A stretch of 64,000 nt of DNA from Takakia lepidozioides (taxonomy: Eukaryota; Streptophyta; Takakiopsida; Takakiales; Takakiaceae), in contig CM060731.1 in the NCBI GenBank assembly GCA_030704615.1, positions 22,756,001 to 22,820,000 of the forward strand, given 5' to 3'. Under the pieces are notes generated by a model. It had not been told where the DNA came from and ran no database searches. It saw nothing but the letters and a program-made list of their open reading frames with translations. The position numbers were made by a program, and so were the translations under genes. This document shows positions 62,687-64,000 of the stretch, in pieces; position 1 is the first letter of the stretch; every line of letters begins with the position of its first letter.

Positions 62687-63131
62687 ATGAGTAGCTCCGT
62701 GCTGTCCCTTGATGCGGAGAGCGTGCAGCCTGGAGATGAGAGCCGTGATTATACACAGCTACCCTGCGAAGATGGGAATGTCTGTGCAATCTTGGACAAG
62801 TCCAAAAAGTTTGAACTGTCTCAGGAGCCTTCGGTGGAAGAAGCCTTCGCGAATGTGGAGGTTCCCCTCTGGTGGGACCAGATCACATTTCGTGGGGTGG
62901 CAGTGAGTGTTGTGCTGGGTACGATGTTTTGTCTCATCACCCATAAGTTGAACCTCACTGTCGGAATCATTCCATCTCTGAATGTTGGAGCAGGCTTGCT
63001 GGCATACTTCTTCATCAAGACATGGACGTTTACCTTATCGAAGCTCGGTTTCTGGAGCAAGCCATTTACGCGGCAGGAGAACACTGTCATTCAGACCTGC
63101 GTCGTCGCCTGCTACGGGCTCGCCTTCAGTG
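62687..63131 (+). CDS. YSL: Yellow-stripe-like (YSL) metal transporter, exon 1
   Basis: From the first ATG (MSSSVLSLDAES) the exon encodes an acidic cytosolic N-terminus and then the family hallmark: PLWWDQITFRGVAVSVVLGT, HKLNLTVGIIPSLNVGAGLL, FTRQENTVIQTCVVACYGLA. YSL proteins belong to the oligopeptide transporter family and carry metal-nicotianamine complexes across plasma or vacuolar membranes with about 14 helices. The first 148 codons are present, ending at FSG with the donor GTATAG after 63,131, where YSL genes commonly have their first intron. The frame read past that point diverges from the family and stops, as expected of intron. The rest of the gene lies beyond the right edge. Confidence 0.9.
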
Positions 63132-63369
63132 GTATAGTACACCACACACCTTGGGCTTGCCGAACATTTGTGGGTGTTGTGTTGAGATTAGCGAACCAGG
63201 AAGGGGATAGAGATTGAGAGAGCGCTGACATGCAGATGTAGGAAGACGAAGTTTAGTAAACGAAGTTTGTTTTAGTTGTTCAGAATTTCTCCATACAGCT
63301 CTTTAGCGTGGCTAAATTGAACTCGAAAATAGAACGCAAAATCTCGAAAGTATGAGGGGTTTGATTGGC

Positions 63370-64000
63370 AGAGAGAATGTACTCATAAGACGTTGTTTGC
63401 CGTAGCCTTGTGGCCATTGATCCCGCGCCTCGTTTGAGCGGAACACAAAGACAGAAACTACCTTTGTCAGGGTCTGACGCTGCTAGTATGACTTACCTTG
63501 AAACAGACAAATTGATCCGAGTTTTCCAGATATCCTCTCGAAATCCCTTCACACAAAAATCACTCTGCTGTGTGTGATTTGCCCAATAACTAGACCCCAA
63601 TAGGGCCTGGGCCAAAAGCCCAGTCTCTAGATTTTCAAAGTTGGTAAACTTGAATGGCAGGGAGAGAGAGATACACAGAGATATAGACCAAAAACTGCCC
63701 GTTGTCAAGGGCAAGGGCTGGATGGGCGAGCTGGAATTGGAGTTGTCTTGTGCACTTTCTATGAGCAGTTTTGTCACTAAGATAGTGTGTTTTGTCAACA
63801 GAGGAAAAGTTTTCTAATCTGGTTAGGTCACATTGGTGGAACCAGACTCATGTCTTGAACCATGAATTGCTAGGATCACCTCAGATTGTCAATCCAATGC
63901 TTCTGCCAATCAAGGCTGATTCTTAGAAATATTCTCCTTAGTGTTAATCGTTGAAGTACACGATTATTTAACACAATTAGATGGTCTGATTAAGGGGTCT
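63370..64000 (-). mobile_element. LINE family B 3' fragment in YSL intron 1
   Basis: On the minus strand the C-terminal LINE segment FTNFENLETG, then FCVKGFREDIWKTR, matches the 34,388 copy (FTNSENLKAD, CVTGFQEEI). The 3' terminus near 63,375-63,420 shares the atggccacaaggctacggca end. Frameshifts are present. The element continues to the window edge and lies antisense in the intron after YSL exon 1. Confidence 0.65.

Overview
This window is nuclear DNA from a land plant. It encodes a plastid DXS end exon, an EXO70A-type exocyst subunit, a yellow-stripe-like transporter, a plant-type PRP4 splicing kinase and a large intronless PLS-DYW pentatricopeptide protein. The genes have GT-AG introns of mostly 100-900 bp and lie among decayed LINE, Ty3 and Ty1 elements. 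A 1168-residue PPR-DYW protein plus a second DYW fragment fits a lineage with an expanded RNA-editing PPR family, such as a fern or lycophyte. That placement is inference, and nothing here fixes the species.

Layout. 1-7.6 kb is transposon debris: a Ty3/gypsy fragment without reverse transcriptase, a LINE 3' piece, and a complete-length but broken LINE (7640-2950, minus strand) that abuts a DYW pseudogene and contains an inverted 3' piece of its own family. At 7.9 kb lies one isolated exon, the C-terminus of DXS. From 12.0 to 25.4 kb there is a head-to-head pair: PRP4 kinase (minus, 11 coding exons, 1022 aa) and KU70 (plus, 18 exons, about 625 aa), sharing 520 bp of promoter. EXO70A follows (27,984-33,352, 12 exons, 643 aa). 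34-39.7 kb holds another LINE fragment, a tRNA-like SINE head and a few unassigned ORFs. The PPR-DYW gene occupies 39,699-43,205.

At 44,214-49,264 is a 14-exon gene that I read as a fusion of two 2-hydroxychromene-2-carboxylate isomerase/GST-kappa-like (DsbA-fold) domains. The domains carry different residues (Cys, Ser) at the active position. Converging on it at 50,751-49,991 is a two-exon gene for a 106-aa protein of the IFI6/IFI27 (ISG12) family. These two are the most unusual genes here.

From about 52.7 to 61.9 kb the base composition turns strongly AT-rich. This block holds a C2-domain protein with a C-terminal membrane anchor, a degenerate tandem array, a direct duplication and a large inverted repeat. 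The window ends with exon 1 of a yellow-stripe-like transporter, whose first intron contains a LINE.

All splice sites were assigned by eye from GT/GC-AG rules, reading-frame continuity and family conservation. In each multi-exon model the exon phases join and the total length is divisible by three, but a few acceptors are ambiguous and are flagged. No functional link between the neighbouring genes is visible; the arrangement is that of an ordinary plant chromosome segment.
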